From: Capnocytophaga bilenii
GTDB lineage: Bacteria > Bacteroidota > Bacteroidia > Flavobacteriales > Flavobacteriaceae
DNA: 64,000 bases
Assembly: GCF_017565765.1 (NCBI RefSeq)
Contig: NZ_JAGDYP010000008.1
Location: 62,001-126,000, forward strand
Reading direction: 5' to 3'
The notes beneath the pieces are model-generated. The model was not told the origin of the DNA and made no database searches. It saw only the letters and a list, made by a program, of their open reading frames with translations. Positions 53,083 through 61,234 of this stretch are shown here, in pieces; the stretch's first letter is position 1; every line of letters begins with the position of its first letter. The position numbers and the translations under genes are program-made.

Positions 53083-54138
53083 ATGACACTTTCCAGACTT
53101 ATTTACTTATTTATTCTTTCATTTGTTGTAATTGCTTGCAAAAATGCTTCGGATGTAAAGACTGAAGATGCTTTTACCATAGAATTGTCTCCTAAAAAAA
53201 GGGCGTACCAAATGGGAGATACGCTTGAAATAAAACTTACTCACCCGCGTTTTGATAGTAAAATAACACAGGCTACTTACAAAATTCATCAACATTCGCT
53301 AACGCTTACTGATAACAAGGTGATTTTGGGCGACTTACTCTTAGGAAAACAACCTTTGGTGGTGAGTGTGCGTACTGAGGACGGCAAAGAATATAGGGTA
53401 GAAAAGGAGGTTTTACTGCTGGCTGCCACAAGCCCAAAGCTTTACCACTACAATATCTTAAACGTATATGACCACGACCCGATGGCTTATACTCAAGGAT
53501 TGGAATTTGTGGGGGATACTTTGATAGAAAGTACGGGGCAATACAAAGAATCGTCTATACGAAAATGGAATCCTTTTACAGGGGAAATTTACAAGAATAT
53601 TCCTTTAGAACCTACTTATTTTGGAGAAGGGGCTACAGTGTTTAGGGGCAAGGTGCTACAACTTACGTGGCGTGAGAATATTGGACTCATATATGACTTA
53701 CAATTGAACCTACAGCGTACTTTTAAATACAACAATAGTAAAGAGGGTTGGGGATTGTGCCACAATGGTGGGGATAAACTATACAAGAGTGATGATACCG
53801 AAAAAATATGGTTATTACACCCTGAAACTTTTGAAGAAAAGGATTTTATACAGCTTTGTACTGATAAATCGCTTTTTACTAATGCTAATGAATTGGAATT
53901 TGCTAATGGAAAGATTTATGCGAATACTTTCTTGAAAGATGGGATTATGATTATCAATCCTGAAAGTGGTGCTATAGAGGGAGTAGTGGATGTTCGTGGG
54001 CTGAAGGAAAAAGTAGCTCAAAGTGCAAACCTTGATGTGCTAAACGGCATTGCCTACCACCCTACTCGTAATACATTCTTCATTACAGGGAAAAACTGGA
54101 ATAAGATTTTTGAGGTGGTGTTTGTAGCTAATGAATAG
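53083..54138 (+). CDS. Glutaminyl-peptide cyclotransferase lipoprotein
   Basis: 351 residues. A lipoprotein signal (LIYLFILSFVVIACKN), then a beta-sandwich-like stretch to about residue 120, then the glutamine cyclotransferase beta-propeller: YDHDPMAYTQGLEFVGDTL, STGQYKESSIRKW, LTWRENIGLIYD, ANELEFANGKIYAN. The enzyme turns N-terminal glutamine into pyroglutamate, here at the cell envelope; several Bacteroidota depend on such activity for exported proteins. It starts 5 bp after the truB fusion gene and is the last chromosomal gene before mobile DNA. Confidence 0.92.
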   Translation: MTLSRLIYLFILSFVVIACKNASDVKTEDAFTIELSPKKRAYQMGDTLEIKLTHPRFDSKITQATYKIHQHSLTLTDNKVILGDLLLGKQPLVVSVRTEDGKEYRVEKEVLLLAATSPKLYHYNILNVYDHDPMAYTQGLEFVGDTLIESTGQYKESSIRKWNPFTGEIYKNIPLEPTYFGEGATVFRGKVLQLTWRENIGLIYDLQLNLQRTFKYNNSKEGWGLCHNGGDKLYKSDDTEKIWLLHPETFEEKDFIQLCTDKSLFTNANELEFANGKIYANTFLKDGIMIINPESGAIEGVVDVRGLKEKVAQSANLDVLNGIAYHPTRNTFFITGKNWNKIFEVVFVANE

Positions 54139-54155
54139 AAAGTGATAGGCTATAT

Positions 54156-54197
54156 ACCCACCTTCGACAACCACAATGACGGCATAGATTCTTAACA
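54156..54197 (+). repeat. Duplicated 42-bp tail of the primase gene
   Basis: ACCCACCTTCGACAACC and GACGGCATAGATT match the end of the primase-helicase gene at 61177-61215 almost base for base. It is therefore a scrap of a second copy of the same kind of element, left of the present one. Confidence 0.8.
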
Positions 54198-54243
54198 TAT
54201 TTACTGATTAGCAAATTATTTAATATTTTTAATCCAGATAATT

Positions 54244-54417
54244 ATGTCAGCAACAATTACAAAAACCAGTAAAAAAATTACTGAAAAAGTTACTACAAAA
54301 AAAGAGGCTTCAAAGCTTTCTTATTATCAAAAGAAAAAAGCTATTGATGAAATTGCACAATCAATCAATAGAAATGTAACACGAAGAAATCTAATGAAAA
54401 TGATTTTAGAAGAATGA
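54244..54417 (+). CDS. Small basic protein, perhaps a remnant
   Basis: 57 residues, lysine- and threonine-rich (SATITKTSKKITEKVTTKKE, ending RNVTRRNLMKMILEE). TTAGCAAATTATTTA upstream (54210) copies part of the operator region of the antitoxin gene at 62.74 kb, so it stands where an antitoxin-type gene would. No family is recognised. Confidence 0.4.
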   Translation: MSATITKTSKKITEKVTTKKEASKLSYYQKKKAIDEIAQSINRNVTRRNLMKMILEE

Positions 54418-54458
54418 TTTTAGAAGAATGATTTTAGAATTGATAAAAACACAATATT

Positions 54459-54617
54459 ATGTCTTATATAATAACAATTACTAATGACTCTCCTCAAGCC
54501 CTAAGCTTTGTGAAGTATGCAAGAACACTTGATTTTGTAAAAGTTACAAAATCAAGAAAAGCTCTTGAAGTTCCTGATAATTTAGAGGAAGACGAGAATG
54601 GTATTCCTATTAAATAG
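54459..54617 (+). pseudogene. Truncated copy of the PIN-system antitoxin
   Basis: 52 codons beginning SYIITITNDSPQALSFVKYA and ending NGIPIK before a stop; it matches the first 52 residues of the antitoxin at 62802-63065 with few changes. The C-terminal 35 residues and the PIN toxin are absent. It could still bind the operator, but more likely it is a relic. Confidence 0.75.
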
Positions 54618-54761
54618 AGATGAAAAGATTAATAATTTTAAACAACTTATAGTTCAGTGCCAAAAAATAGGTTCTGAACTCTATAGCAAAGGATTATTAA
54701 AACCTTATAACCCTATAAGATAATAAATAAAAAACCTGAAATTATAAAAAAAATTAAAAAA

Positions 54762-54851
54762 ATGCTTATGCAAGGACTTAAAGAAATGAGAGACATAAGA
54801 GCTGGGAGAATGAAAGCTGGTAACTTAGACAATCTACTAAATGAACTATAA
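54762..54851 (+). pseudogene. 29-codon antitoxin-tail-like scrap
   Basis: LMQGLKEMRDIRAGRMKAGN and the ending LDNLLNEL resemble the toxin-binding tail of small antitoxins (pattern .L.E.....G..K......LL.EL). A related open stretch (GSELYSKGLLKPYNPIR) ends just before it. Probably remains of a second toxin-antitoxin gene. Confidence 0.3.
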
Positions 54852-54921
54852 CTGATAAAAATATATCTACAAAAATTATTAGTCTATTACGAGCCACTTA
54901 ATTTTTCTTCCTCAAAAAGTA

Positions 54922-54976
54922 ACTACAAGGCTGCCCTAAAAAGTTTAAACTAAACTTTTCGGACAGCCTTTGTAGT
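54922..54976. repeat. Long imperfect hairpin of IS-like ends
   Basis: ACTACAAGGCTGCCCTAAAA and its near-inverse (TTTTCGGACAGCC then TTTGTAGT) face each other with a few bases between, around a central GTTTAAAC. The end sequence also occurs at 19036-19218 and 21713. Could act as a terminator on either strand; 54977-55055 holds no gene. Confidence 0.6.
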
Positions 54977-55055
54977 AAAAGTGAGCGAAATAGATGATGC
55001 TTTAAAGCCCCCCTAAATTTCCCAACGCCCAAAACGCTCTCACTTGTTTTCGGTA

Positions 55056-55063
55056 CAAAGATA
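55056..55063 (-). promoter_or_regulatory. -7-like box reading left
   Basis: TTTGTATCTTTGTACC on the minus strand. Nothing coding lies downstream before the hairpin at 54922-54976, so it may drive a short RNA or be a leftover. Confidence 0.4.
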
Positions 55064-55192
55064 CAAAAAAATAGAAATTAGCAATTTTTTATAAATCAAA
55101 AATTAATTAAAAATGCTAATTATTCTCCACTTCCATAGTAAAGAATTCAACTATAGGTATGATGCAACAAAAAGCAAGACAAAACGTTCGTT

Positions 55193-55552
55193 TTGGCAGG
55201 ACATCACCGCTTTGAGGCACTCAAACGCCTCAAACATAAAACCGTACCCGTAAAGTACGCTAATGAAGATTATCCCACCGAAGCCGATGCCATACGCTAC
55301 GCCAAAGAGATAAGCAACGCCAACCGAACCCTCGAAGAGCCCTACGAGCATGCCGCTATCTATCGTAAGTATCGAGAAGAAGGCTATTCTGAAAAAGATA
55401 TCAACAAAAAATCAGCCCTTGAAGGCAAAAACCGCTTTTATATACTCAATTTATCGTGGCTAAATTCCAAAAGCGCAACGATGAGCAGCCTCGTACAATT
55501 TAGCCAAACACAAAGCAAAGACGATAAAGCGGTATCAAGGAAATACCTATGA
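55193..55552 (+). pseudogene. Fragment of a ParB-like nuclease/DNA-binding protein
   Basis: The frame has no ATG and reads LAGHHRFEALKRLKHKTVPV at its start, the conserved GxxRxxA-type core of the ParB N-terminal domain, then a ParB-like helical part (SNANRTLEEPYEHAAIYRKY, EGYSEKDI). The N-terminal half of the domain is missing and the end (SKDDKAVSRKYL) looks frameshifted. Such proteins are common in Bacteroidota conjugative elements and phages. It is a relic. Confidence 0.6.
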
Positions 55553-55593
55553 AATCATTTATTAGAAATATGAATAACTTTCAAGAAGAAAAA

Positions 55594-55792
55594 CAAAAAA
55601 GGAAGTCGCTCTAAATAACAAGCGACTTCCTTATAACAGATGTCTAAGATGACTAATAATGTCCCCTCTTGACCTAACGTCCGAAACGTTCTGCTAAACA
55701 AAAGCAAGGAAACCAATAGAACGTATATCGGTATCAGTTTTACAAGTAAGCCACTGCCTTACTCAACCTGCAAAGGCAAAACCTTCCTTTTG
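55594..55792 (-). ncRNA. Candidate structured non-coding RNA, about 200 nt
   Basis: A -7 box (TATCTTTGCG) at 55798-55805 on the minus strand and a strong terminator at 55599-55632 enclose about 190 bases with no worthwhile open frame. Several stems can be drawn: GCAAAA/TTTTGC, AGTAAG/CTTACT, GTTC/GAAC enclosing TGCT/AGCA, and AACGT/ACGTT around TTCGG. The 5' part AAAAGGAAG can also pair with CTTCCTTTT of the terminator, closing the whole molecule. A flavobacterial 6S-like RNA is one possibility; the family is not identified. Confidence 0.45.
55599..55632 (-). terminator. Terminator of the candidate ncRNA
   Basis: AAGGAAGTCGCT (55599-55610) pairs perfectly with AGCGACTTCCTT (55621-55632), 10-nt loop; T-run on the minus strand only. 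Confidence 0.85.
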
Positions 55793-55797
55793 CAACG

Positions 55798-55805
55798 CAA
55801 AGATA
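55798..55805 (-). promoter_or_regulatory. -7 box of the candidate ncRNA
   Basis: TTGTATCTTTGCGTTGC on the minus strand. It has the strong TATCTTTGCG form found before housekeeping genes in this window. Confidence 0.6.
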
Positions 55806-55891
55806 CAACATTTTTTATCAATACAAATAATTTACGAGAAAAATATGAGCACAATAGTAGTAACTAATATTGTCTCTTATCTAGTAGGATA

Positions 55892-55923
55892 AAAAATCAT
55901 TACTTTTTCAAATAATGATTTTT
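55892..55923. terminator. Terminator left of the attachment site
   Basis: AAAAATCATTA and TAATGATTTTT form an 11-bp stem with a 10-nt loop and A/T runs on both sides. It would have ended the tRNA transcript reading left. Confidence 0.7.
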
Positions 55924-56060
55924 TAATTTTCTCACTCTACTCTTGAAGGGAAATATCCTTCAGAAAATGTACTCTTTTCAAATTGTTGGGAAAATGTTGG
56001 GAAAAATCACACTTTCTAAAACCTAACCAATTAAATACTAAGCACTTAAAAAGCAAACTT

Positions 56061-56081
56061 GTACTCGGAGCGGGACTTGAA
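56061..56081 (-). other. Probable attachment site: 3' end of a tRNA gene
   Basis: The minus strand reads TTCAAGTCCCGCTCCGAGTA(C): a T-loop (TTCAAGT), the 3' half of a T stem (CCCGC), the 3' acceptor strand (TCCGAGT) and an A discriminator. The rest of the tRNA is not there; the bases to the right (TTTTTGATTTTTA) do not pair. This is what remains when an element integrates in a tRNA 3' end and duplicates it. The element then lies to the right and an intact tRNA should be at its other end. Confidence 0.65.
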
Positions 56082-56284
56082 TAAAAATCAAAACTCCAAC
56101 AAAGTATAACTAACTGATTATAAAGGCTTATTCTTACAAGAAAAAAGAACTTTTATACTATATTTTGTCCCGAAACAGACCCGTTGCAAGGTTGCTTTTA
56201 ATGATACTATTTACTTCAGATAACGCAATCACCACCCAGCAGACCCCGCACCCCTTTCCTGTCGGCTCTAAACTTTTTAAAATT

Positions 56285-56467
56285 GTTACAACTTTTACAA
56301 CCAAACGAAAAATCAGGCGAGTTATTATATAGTTATTTTTCTTTTATATTCTTATATATCAATATATTATAAAATAAAAAAGAATAAAAAATAAAGAAAA
56401 AACAACCAAAAAAGCGGTTGTAAGTATGGTTGTAAGTTTTTGGGCAGTTGTAAGAATTCTTACAACC
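56285..56467. repeat. Iteron-like GGTTGTAAG repeats
   Basis: Direct copies at 56416-56424, 56428-56436 and 56446-56454 (last as AGTTGTAAG), inverted copies at 56459-56467 (CTTACAACC) and in TTACAACTTTTACAACC at 56286-56302. The AT-rich stretch 56330-56400 lies between. Such arrays mark replication origins or multi-site operators. It is close to the repressor and primase genes. Apart from this, 56082-56476 shows no gene. Confidence 0.55.
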
Positions 56468-56476
56468 TTCACCTTA

Positions 56477-57193
56477 CTAATTCTTCATTTTTTCCTCCAT
56501 TAGCTGTATAATTTTATCTTTCAGGCTTGAATTTTCTTGCACCAGCCGTTTATTCTCTTCTTTCAGCTGCTGGCAGTCCTCTGTATTGTTTATGGTTTGT
56601 GTACAATCTTCAATAGGCTTATCCTTTAATATCTCTTTGAGCTCTGAAAAAGCTAAAATATTAGTGTCTAAATTTATAATATCAATTATAATTTTCTTTT
56701 GCTCTTGTGAAAAACTTTTTAAAACCTCTATATATTCTTCATTGTTTATATCCTTTAAAAGCTTCTTATTCCAATAATTTATATATCTTCTTATAGTTTC
56801 ATCATCTTTTATAGATATTTTATTAGCATAATAAAGCGCAAATAAAATACTTCTTAACTTAAAAAATTCATCTTTAGTTAAGAAGGTATTATCCCTATAA
56901 AATTCAAAGCTAAGAGCAAAAAACATATCATGAATTTTTGTTATTTCAGATTTCATTTTAAGTTCTTCTTCTCTAAATTTGTCATTGACAATATTAGTTA
57001 TTTCATCTTTAATTTTAATAATATTATAAATTTGCCAACCTAATAATATTGTAACTAAAATGGCTAAGACAGAAACAAGAAAGCTATTAGTATCTATTTG
57101 TGGAATAATAAAATTAGTTTTTATAATACAAAATGTGAGTACTGCAAATATGAATGCTGCTACTGAAAGTATTATTGATATATTCTTAACCAT
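56477..57193 (-). CDS. Membrane protein with C-terminal coiled coil, unknown
   Basis: 238 residues: two TM helices in the first 60 (IILSVAAFIFAVLTFCII and FLVSVLAILVTILLGWQIY), then a helical cytoplasmic part and a coiled coil at the end (CQQLKEENKRLVQENSSLKD). It overlaps the repressor stop by 1-3 bp (TAATG), so they are translated together. Its role is unknown; superinfection exclusion or membrane sensing are only guesses. Confidence 0.65.
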   Translation of the reverse strand: MVKNISIILSVAAFIFAVLTFCIIKTNFIIPQIDTNSFLVSVLAILVTILLGWQIYNIIKIKDEITNIVNDKFREEELKMKSEITKIHDMFFALSFEFYRDNTFLTKDEFFKLRSILFALYYANKISIKDDETIRRYINYWNKKLLKDINNEEYIEVLKSFSQEQKKIIIDIINLDTNILAFSELKEILKDKPIEDCTQTINNTEDCQQLKEENKRLVQENSSLKDKIIQLMEEKMKN

Positions 57194-57528
57194 TATTTAT
57201 TTAATATTTCCAAGTTATTATCGCCAAAAATAAGCTTCATCACCTGCTCCTTTTTATCTTTTTTAAGTTCAATCTGCAATACAGCTTTTACCTCATCATC
57301 GCTATTGTTCTGTTCACTATTAGGATAAGTAATAATGTCTTTTACATCTACCCCAAGAAAAATAGCAATTTGCAATAAACGTTCAATGGATAATTCTCTT
57401 CTACCCTTTTCTATAAGGCTATAACTACCCTGTTCTATCCCTAAATATTCCGCTACGTTTTGTTGTGTAAACCCTTTATTTGTACGGATTTTTAGAATAT
57501 TCTTTAATATTTGTTCTTGTGTTATCAT
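57193..57528 (-). CDS. XRE-family helix-turn-helix repressor
   Basis: 111 residues. The HTH is NILKIRTNKGFTQQNVAEYL and GIEQGSYSLIEKGRRELSIE (residues 8-50), then a C-terminal part of unknown use. It faces away from the early operon at 57749, as repressors of integrated elements do. I start at ATG 57528: the -7 box TAAATTTG at 57535-57542 places the transcript start at or next to this ATG, so the mRNA would have almost no leader. Confidence 0.88.
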   Translation of the reverse strand: MITQEQILKNILKIRTNKGFTQQNVAEYLGIEQGSYSLIEKGRRELSIERLLQIAIFLGVDVKDIITYPNSEQNNSDDEVKAVLQIELKKDKKEQVMKLIFGDNNLEILNK

Positions 57529-57534
57529 AATGTG

Positions 57535-57542
57535 CAAATTTA
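57535..57542 (-). promoter_or_regulatory. -7 box of the repressor gene (nearly leaderless transcript)
   Basis: TTAAATTTGCACATT on the minus strand ends 7 bp before the repressor ATG. Confidence 0.5.
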
Positions 57543-57630
57543 AATAATTAATAATCAACAACATATATTCTTTATGAAATAAATTATTGCAAAACAACAT
57601 ATTTTTTATTGCATATTGAAATATTATTTA

Positions 57631-57638
57631 TATCTTTG
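57631..57638 (+). promoter_or_regulatory. -7 box of the element's early operon
   Basis: TATATCTTTGCCCCC, divergent from the repressor and 110 bp before the gene at 57749. In the leader, AAAAGAGG (57658) and CCTCTTTT (57682) can form a hairpin. Confidence 0.6.
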
Positions 57639-57748
57639 CCCCCGTAAATGAGTACCAAAAGAGGCTTCCGTTTTAAGTTCCTCTTTTAGATAACAAATAT
57701 ACGAACTATTTACGACATTTAAAACAGAAACCTAAAAAAAAGAACGTT

Positions 57749-57994
57749 ATGTACACAGAGAACACCCAAGAAAAAAACACAAATGACCTCAAACTTATTG
57801 CAAGGTTATCAATTAACTTGTACGACATTGATGACGAAAATGAAAGATTAACCATAGAATGCAATGATAGTATGTATAGTATAACCAGACTTACAAAAGC
57901 CCTAATCAATAATGCCGACAAAATGCAAGTGCGCACCACAGTTGCAATAATGGGTACTATAGTAAAAGTCTTTAAACAATACGTAAAACAATAG
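57749..57994 (+). CDS. Small element protein, unknown
   Basis: 81 residues, acidic in the first half (NLYDIDDENERLTIECNDS) and helical after it. No family is recognised. First gene downstream of the early promoter. Confidence 0.6.
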   Translation: MYTENTQEKNTNDLKLIARLSINLYDIDDENERLTIECNDSMYSITRLTKALINNADKMQVRTTVAIMGTIVKVFKQYVKQ

Positions 57995-58022
57995 TACAAA
58001 CCACAAAATTAATAAATAAGCA

Positions 58023-58250
58023 ATGATACAATCACACACCATAACAGTAACCATAAAACCAGAGATAATAGCACAAATTGATGACACCGCTATCGCACAC
58101 CTGCATATTAAAACCTCCGAAAATACCAGCACACTTAAAAAGTGGATACGCTATGGCAGCGACAAGCTCACCCATTATTCCTTCCTGATCGCCCTATCCG
58201 AAGTCTTTAGCCTACCCATTGAAGAGCTAGTACAAGTACACCGAAGCTAA
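58023..58250 (+). CDS. Small element protein, possibly DNA-binding, unknown
   Basis: 75 residues: a beta-rich start (ITVTIKPEIIAQIDDTAIAH) and a helical C-terminal part (YSFLIALSEVFSLPIEELVQ) that resembles the second half of a Cro/XRE domain. That likeness is weak. It lies 28 bp after the previous gene. Confidence 0.55.
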   Translation: MIQSHTITVTIKPEIIAQIDDTAIAHLHIKTSENTSTLKKWIRYGSDKLTHYSFLIALSEVFSLPIEELVQVHRS

Positions 58251-58315
58251 AGCGAACACGTACCGAACACGCACCAATTGACATTAAAAGTTAAACATAT
58301 ACTGGATGTTAGTCA

Positions 58316-58396
58316 ATGAAAGCCGTGCAACTGCGCAACCTTCACGCACGGCTTTCTTTTTATGCTAACACAACCTTTAAAAGACTACTCCAATGA
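58316..58396 (+). CDS. Possible 26-residue leader ORF with hairpin before the primase
   Basis: ATG-started frame (KAVQLRNLHARLSFYANTTF) whose stop overlaps the primase ATG by 4 bp (ATGA). Within it AAAGCCGTGC and GCACGGCTTT (58319-58353) form a hairpin followed by CTTTTT, a terminator-like shape. It may be an attenuator or a translationally coupled leader; it may also be no gene at all. Confidence 0.35.
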   Translation: MKAVQLRNLHARLSFYANTTFKRLLQ

Positions 58397-61215
58397 ACGA
58401 CAATTTAGAACTCATAAAACAGCAACTTTGGGAAGCTACCAACTATGGTAGAGACTTCTTCCTCGATGAATTTGCCTCACAAATTGCAAACAATCGAGGG
58501 CGTATCAAAGGCTTTCGCGTGCGCCCCAATGACGACAATGGCTCCTGCCACCTATACCAACGCAACAGCACCTCACCCTATACTTTTACCGATTTTGGCG
58601 TATCAAACGAAGGATTAAACGCTATAGACTACCTAATGCAGCGCGACCATTGCACCGTATGGGAAGCCATAAAAAAACTATGCGCCTCCTACGGCGTATC
58701 ACTCCCTGAAGGCAAAAAAATAGCCCCAAAAACCGAGTTTAGCAGCACACCCACCGAAGAAGTAGGCACTTGGAGCGTACAATTTGCCGATGATCTTAAA
58801 AATACCAAAGTAATACGCCGCCTATTCCCCTTCTACACCAAAGAACTCCTCGAACAATACAATTTTAAAGAAGTAATAAGCTATACAACCATAGGAATAA
58901 GCGACAAAGGAAAATACAAAAAAACAGTACAAGCCACCCCAGAATTCCCCATATTTGGCTACGACAAAGGCAACTATGTAAAACTATATCAGCCCTTTGC
59001 CGACAGAAAAGACATACACAACCCCAAACACCACTTCGTAGGAAATAAAACAGGAAAACGCATCATATATGGCTGGGACAGACTACAAAATTTAGTAGAT
59101 ATCGAAGAAATAAACGCCCTAAATGAAGAACTAAAAAACGCAAAAACCAAAGAAACACGCAACCAACTCACCTCACAAATCAACACCCTAAAGCTCGACA
59201 GCGTAATCATCGCTACAGGAGGAACCGACGGCATCAATATAGCCTCACTCGGCTACAACGTAATATGGTTCAACTCCGAAACAGAAGTAATCAATGCCGA
59301 AGAATACAACACCCTATCAATGATAGCCAAACGAATATATTACGTGCCCGATTTAGATACTACAGGCGTGCGCCAAGCCACCTATATAGCCGATACTTTC
59401 ATCGACATACGACTCGTATGGCTGCCACAAGAACTCAAAAAAAATCGCAAAAAAGACTTTGCCGATTGGATACGCTCACTCCATACCGCAGGCGAAAATA
59501 CAGTAAAAAACCTATTCAAACAAATGTTACAACAAGCCCTGAACTTCCGCTTTTGGAGCCTATCCGACAAAGGAACCGTACAATTTAGCCCCACCAAGGT
59601 AATACATTTTCTAAACCTGCAAGGCTATTACACCTACACCTCATCATACACCGAACTCAAAGAAGACGAATGCGATTTCGTAAGCCTCCAAAACGGCTGC
59701 ATAAGCAAAGTAATATCCACCAATATAAAAAACTTCGTACTCCAATGGTTAGACAACAAAGTCTTTGTCGAAACCGTGCGAAACCGCGTATTCTCATCAG
59801 TAGCCTTTCAGCCCTCACACCTCAAAATGCTACCCCCATACACCAACGGAACGCCCCACTGCGGGCGCAATTTCCAATGGTATTTCTTCGCCAATAAAGC
59901 CGTAAAAATAGAAGCAAACACAATTGCCGAATACAACTATACCAACGCCCTACCAGTGCGCTATTGGCAAGAACAAATCATAAACCACCCCCTAAACATA
60001 CAACCACCAGCCTTCCAAACCTATACAGACGAACAAGGACGCCTGCGCCTGCGCAATATCAACACCACAAGCGGATATTTTAAAGTACTTATCAATTCCA
60101 GCCGCATATATTGGGAACAAGACGCCTGCCCCAATACCGAAGAAGATTTACACCCATTCCAAATCACAAGCCCCAACCTCACCGATGAAGAAAATTACCT
60201 CCAAGAACTACACCTGCTCAACAAAATATATTGCGTAGGATACCTATTACACCAGCACAAACGCTCCTCCGAAGCCTATATCGTAATGGGTACAGACTAC
60301 AAAGGAGGTGCAACCGCACGCGGTTCATACGGAGGTACTGGTAAATCATTCCTCGTCAATGGCGTACGCACAATGATAAAAAGCAAATACATTGACGGAA
60401 AAACCATAGGAAACGACAAATTCCCATTCGACAAAGTAGATGAACGCACCCGATTAGTATTCTTAGACGATATGAACTTCAACCAAGACTTCCGCGAATT
60501 TTACAACAAAGTAACTGGCGATTTTGAAGCTAATCACAAAGGAGGAAAAATACTATACATACCCTTTGAAAAAAGCCCAAAAATGGCAGCCACAACCAAC
60601 TACGTACCCGATTTTGAAGAAAGCTCACTCGTACGCCGATTGCTATTTTATCAAAATTCCGACTATTACCACGCCAAAACACCCAAAAATAACTACCAAT
60701 TTACACGAAAAATATCCGATAGCTTTGGCGGACGCGATATAATGGATAGCGATTGCTCTGAAGAAGAATGGAACGCCGATTATAACTTTATGCTCAATTG
60801 CCTACAATTCTTCCTCGCCTGCCCCAATAAAGTAGAAGCCCCATTACAAGCCCTCGAAAACCGAAGAGCCTTTATCAATATTGGCGACAACTTTATGGCA
60901 TTTTTCAACGATTATTTTTCTAATACCGAAAACCTAAACAACTATATTAGCAGGCCCGAATTTAACCGTACCGCCTTAGAAGAAGTCGGAGGAAAATACC
61001 CTGCCAATCAAATATATAATAAGCTAAGCGAGTACTGCACAATGAAAGGCTGGGTACTCACCAAGGCACCCCGTAAAATCAACGGACAAAGCACCGTATG
61101 CTTTTATGTAGAAGCCGCCCCACAAGCCACCCCCATAGGCGCAAGCACCACACCGCACGCCCCAACACCCACAGCACCCACCTTCGACAACCTCGATGAC
61201 GGCATAGATTTTTAA
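58393..61215 (+). CDS. Primase-helicase of the integrated element
   Basis: 940 residues. A primase-like N-terminal region (FRVRPNDDNGSCHLYQRNST, AIDYLMQRDHCTVWEAIKKL) is followed by a TOPRIM-like part (ATGGTDGINIASLGYN, YYVPDLDTTGVR) and a superfamily 3-type helicase with Walker A GGTGKSFLVNG near residue 650, Walker B RLVFLDDMNF and sensor KMAATTNYVPD. This is the P4-alpha kind of replication protein. A proline/threonine-rich tail ends PTFDNLDDGIDF. It should start element DNA replication, possibly from the iteron array upstream. Its tail is duplicated at 54156. Confidence 0.85.
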   Translation: MNDNLELIKQQLWEATNYGRDFFLDEFASQIANNRGRIKGFRVRPNDDNGSCHLYQRNSTSPYTFTDFGVSNEGLNAIDYLMQRDHCTVWEAIKKLCASYGVSLPEGKKIAPKTEFSSTPTEEVGTWSVQFADDLKNTKVIRRLFPFYTKELLEQYNFKEVISYTTIGISDKGKYKKTVQATPEFPIFGYDKGNYVKLYQPFADRKDIHNPKHHFVGNKTGKRIIYGWDRLQNLVDIEEINALNEELKNAKTKETRNQLTSQINTLKLDSVIIATGGTDGINIASLGYNVIWFNSETEVINAEEYNTLSMIAKRIYYVPDLDTTGVRQATYIADTFIDIRLVWLPQELKKNRKKDFADWIRSLHTAGENTVKNLFKQMLQQALNFRFWSLSDKGTVQFSPTKVIHFLNLQGYYTYTSSYTELKEDECDFVSLQNGCISKVISTNIKNFVLQWLDNKVFVETVRNRVFSSVAFQPSHLKMLPPYTNGTPHCGRNFQWYFFANKAVKIEANTIAEYNYTNALPVRYWQEQIINHPLNIQPPAFQTYTDEQGRLRLRNINTTSGYFKVLINSSRIYWEQDACPNTEEDLHPFQITSPNLTDEENYLQELHLLNKIYCVGYLLHQHKRSSEAYIVMGTDYKGGATARGSYGGTGKSFLVNGVRTMIKSKYIDGKTIGNDKFPFDKVDERTRLVFLDDMNFNQDFREFYNKVTGDFEANHKGGKILYIPFEKSPKMAATTNYVPDFEESSLVRRLLFYQNSDYYHAKTPKNNYQFTRKISDSFGGRDIMDSDCSEEEWNADYNFMLNCLQFFLACPNKVEAPLQALENRRAFINIGDNFMAFFNDYFSNTENLNNYISRPEFNRTALEEVGGKYPANQIYNKLSEYCTMKGWVLTKAPRKINGQSTVCFYVEAAPQATPIGASTTPHAPTPTAPTFDNLDDGIDF

Positions 61216-61234
61216 CATTAAAAATTATAGAACA

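Noticed and set aside
55925-56022. Integrase gene left of the attachment site
   Set aside because: Only a short open tail (ending NCWENVGKNHTF) is present after a stop codon. No catalytic motif of a tyrosine recombinase can be seen, so it is mentioned under the attachment-site finding but not called.
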